From contig PKWH01000338.1 of NCBI GenBank assembly GCA_003131985.1, positions 1,649-7,002 on the forward strand: 5,354 nt of DNA, written 5' to 3'. The notes beneath the pieces were generated by a model. The model did not search any database. It was not told the origin of the DNA and saw nothing but the letters and a program-made list of their open reading frames with translations. This DNA is from Acidobacteriota bacterium (GTDB lineage Bacteria > Acidobacteriota > Terriglobia > Acidiferrales > UBA7541). Positions 5,012 to 5,354 of the stretch are shown in pieces. Each line of letters starts with the position of its first letter. Position 1 is the stretch's first letter. The translations under genes and the position numbers were made by a program.

Positions 5012-5027
5012 GGTCGCCGAGGCGACC
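5012..5027. repeat. Palindrome 7, stem GGTCGCC/GGCGACC
   Basis: A perfect seven-base stem with a GA loop. Its left arm GGTCGCC is the same word found in palindrome 1 and in the 16-base direct repeat at 4617, suggesting a common family. It is the last clear palindrome before the dehydrogenase gene. Confidence 0.7.
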
Positions 5028-5084
5028 CCTGAGGCAATCTCTTCATGCCGCCCTAGCACCCTCCCATTGCGGCACAGCATCCAT

Positions 5085-5090
5085 TAGAAT
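5085..5090 (+). promoter_or_regulatory. Possible -10 element of the short-chain dehydrogenase gene
   Basis: TAGAAT lies 52 bases before the ATG at 5143, just after the palindrome cluster. No good -35 stands 16-18 bases upstream (a TTGCGG at 5067 is only 12 bases away), so the call rests on the -10 and its position alone. Confidence 0.25.
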
Positions 5091-5142
5091 GTACCCACCG
5101 ATGCCAACGCAGCGATAGCCGCCCGAACCAAAGGGAGAAAAA

Positions 5143-5354
5143 ATGAAACTCACGGGCAACACGATCTTCATCACCGGCAGCACTTCTGGAATTGGACGCA
5201 ACCTAGCCGAGGCTCTACACAAGCGCGGCAACCAAGTGATTGTATCCGGCCGCCGCAAAACTCATCTCGCCGAGGTGATCAAATCCAACCCAGGAATCCA
5301 GTCCATCGAACTGAACATCGAGGACCCCAAGAGCATCGCAGCAGCCGCCAAGAA
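5143..5354 (+). CDS. Short-chain dehydrogenase/reductase (SDR), N-terminal part, 3' truncated by the window
   Basis: Seventy complete codons are visible. The start MKLTGNTIFITGSTSGIGRN has the classical SDR nucleotide-binding motif TGxxxGIG at residues 11-18. A helix and strand follow (LAEALHKRGNQVIVSGRR), with Arg-Arg after the second strand, which usually favours NADP(H) over NAD(H). A later LNIEDPKSIAAAA corresponds to the Asp-containing strand that contacts the adenine ring (D..D in most SDRs). The MKLTGNT...GSGIGRxLAEAxHxRGNQVI pattern is what I associate with the DltE-like branch of SDRs (COG3967); this is from memory. The catalytic Ser-Tyr-Lys residues lie beyond the window, so substrate cannot be inferred. 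ATG at 5143 has GGGAG at 5133-5137. The gene stands alone downstream of the palindrome cluster. Confidence 0.88.
   Translation, partial: MKLTGNTIFITGSTSGIGRNLAEALHKRGNQVIVSGRRKTHLAEVIKSNPGIQSIELNIEDPKSIAAAAK

Larger units (their letters stand above)
4580..5142. other. 563-base intergenic region with a gene-tail copy and a palindrome cluster, no convincing gene
   Basis: No reading frame here has a plausible start, ribosome site and protein-like composition together. One frame stays open from 4380 to 5087, but its upstream half is an out-of-frame shadow of the membrane protein and its downstream half reads through palindromes, giving Arg/Ala-rich low-quality sequence. The region is best described as non-coding and repeat-rich. 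It starts with a duplicated fragment of the preceding gene and then holds at least seven short inverted repeats. No terminator with a T-run was seen after 4579; the first hairpin (4705) might serve. Confidence 0.6.

Noticed and set aside
4705..5027. CRISPR array
   Set aside because: The palindromes differ in sequence from one another and the intervals are not of constant length; there is no conserved repeat unit.
4380..5087. A 235-codon open frame on the plus strand
   Set aside because: Its first half overlaps the membrane protein gene in another frame, and its second half reads through the palindromes with Arg/Ala-rich, non-protein-like composition. Only the 13 residues at 4629-4667 look like protein, and these are the orphan tail copy.
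1..5354. Insertion sequence, prophage, tRNA, rRNA or defence-system genes
   Set aside because: No transposase, integrase, phage or nuclease motif, no tRNA-like cloverleaf and no rRNA segment was seen on either strand.

Overview
The window looks like an ordinary chromosomal segment of an Acidobacteriota-type bacterium, probably of the Terriglobia/Koribacter kind. This is inferred from recalled family knowledge, not from a search. The supporting features are a moderately GC-rich sequence with strong Shine-Dalgarno sites, an S9-type peptidase end, a secreted or membrane protein with a C-terminal LprI-like domain, a small protein ending in an acidobacterial-style TGC...SLTDE...YALSGNTAG...KDFGACQP domain, and an intergenic cluster of GC-rich palindromes of a type I associate with acidobacterial genomes.

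Layout: 1-398 (+) is the C-terminal end of an S9-family (prolyl oligopeptidase-like) peptidase, overlapped by ATGA with a 47-residue glycine-rich membrane peptide gene (395-538, +). A DUF4386-type six-helix membrane protein (570-1283, -) converges on them. Divergent from it, with a good sigma70-like promoter at 1417-1445, is a 332-residue anchored protein with an LprI/DUF1311-like C-terminus (1506-2504, +). It converges on a minus-strand pair: a spermidine-synthase-like Rossmann protein (3217-3888, -) followed downstream by a small two-hydrophobic-segment protein (2635-3096, -), each with its own promoter candidate. Divergent from that pair is a three-helix membrane protein of unknown function (4004-4579, +).

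Region 4580-5142 (563 bases) holds no convincing gene. It contains a second, isolated copy of the conserved 3' end of the preceding gene (4629-4667 versus 4514-4552) and then at least seven short inverted repeats between 4705 and 5027. The window ends in the first 70 codons of a classical short-chain dehydrogenase/reductase (5143-5354, +).

The genes do not form a recognisable pathway. Apart from the translationally coupled peptidase/peptide pair and the loosely linked minus-strand pair, they appear to be independently transcribed housekeeping or accessory genes. I found no clear new defence, mobile or biosynthetic system. The observations most worth following are the duplicated gene tail joined to the palindrome cluster, and the tiny coupled membrane peptide.
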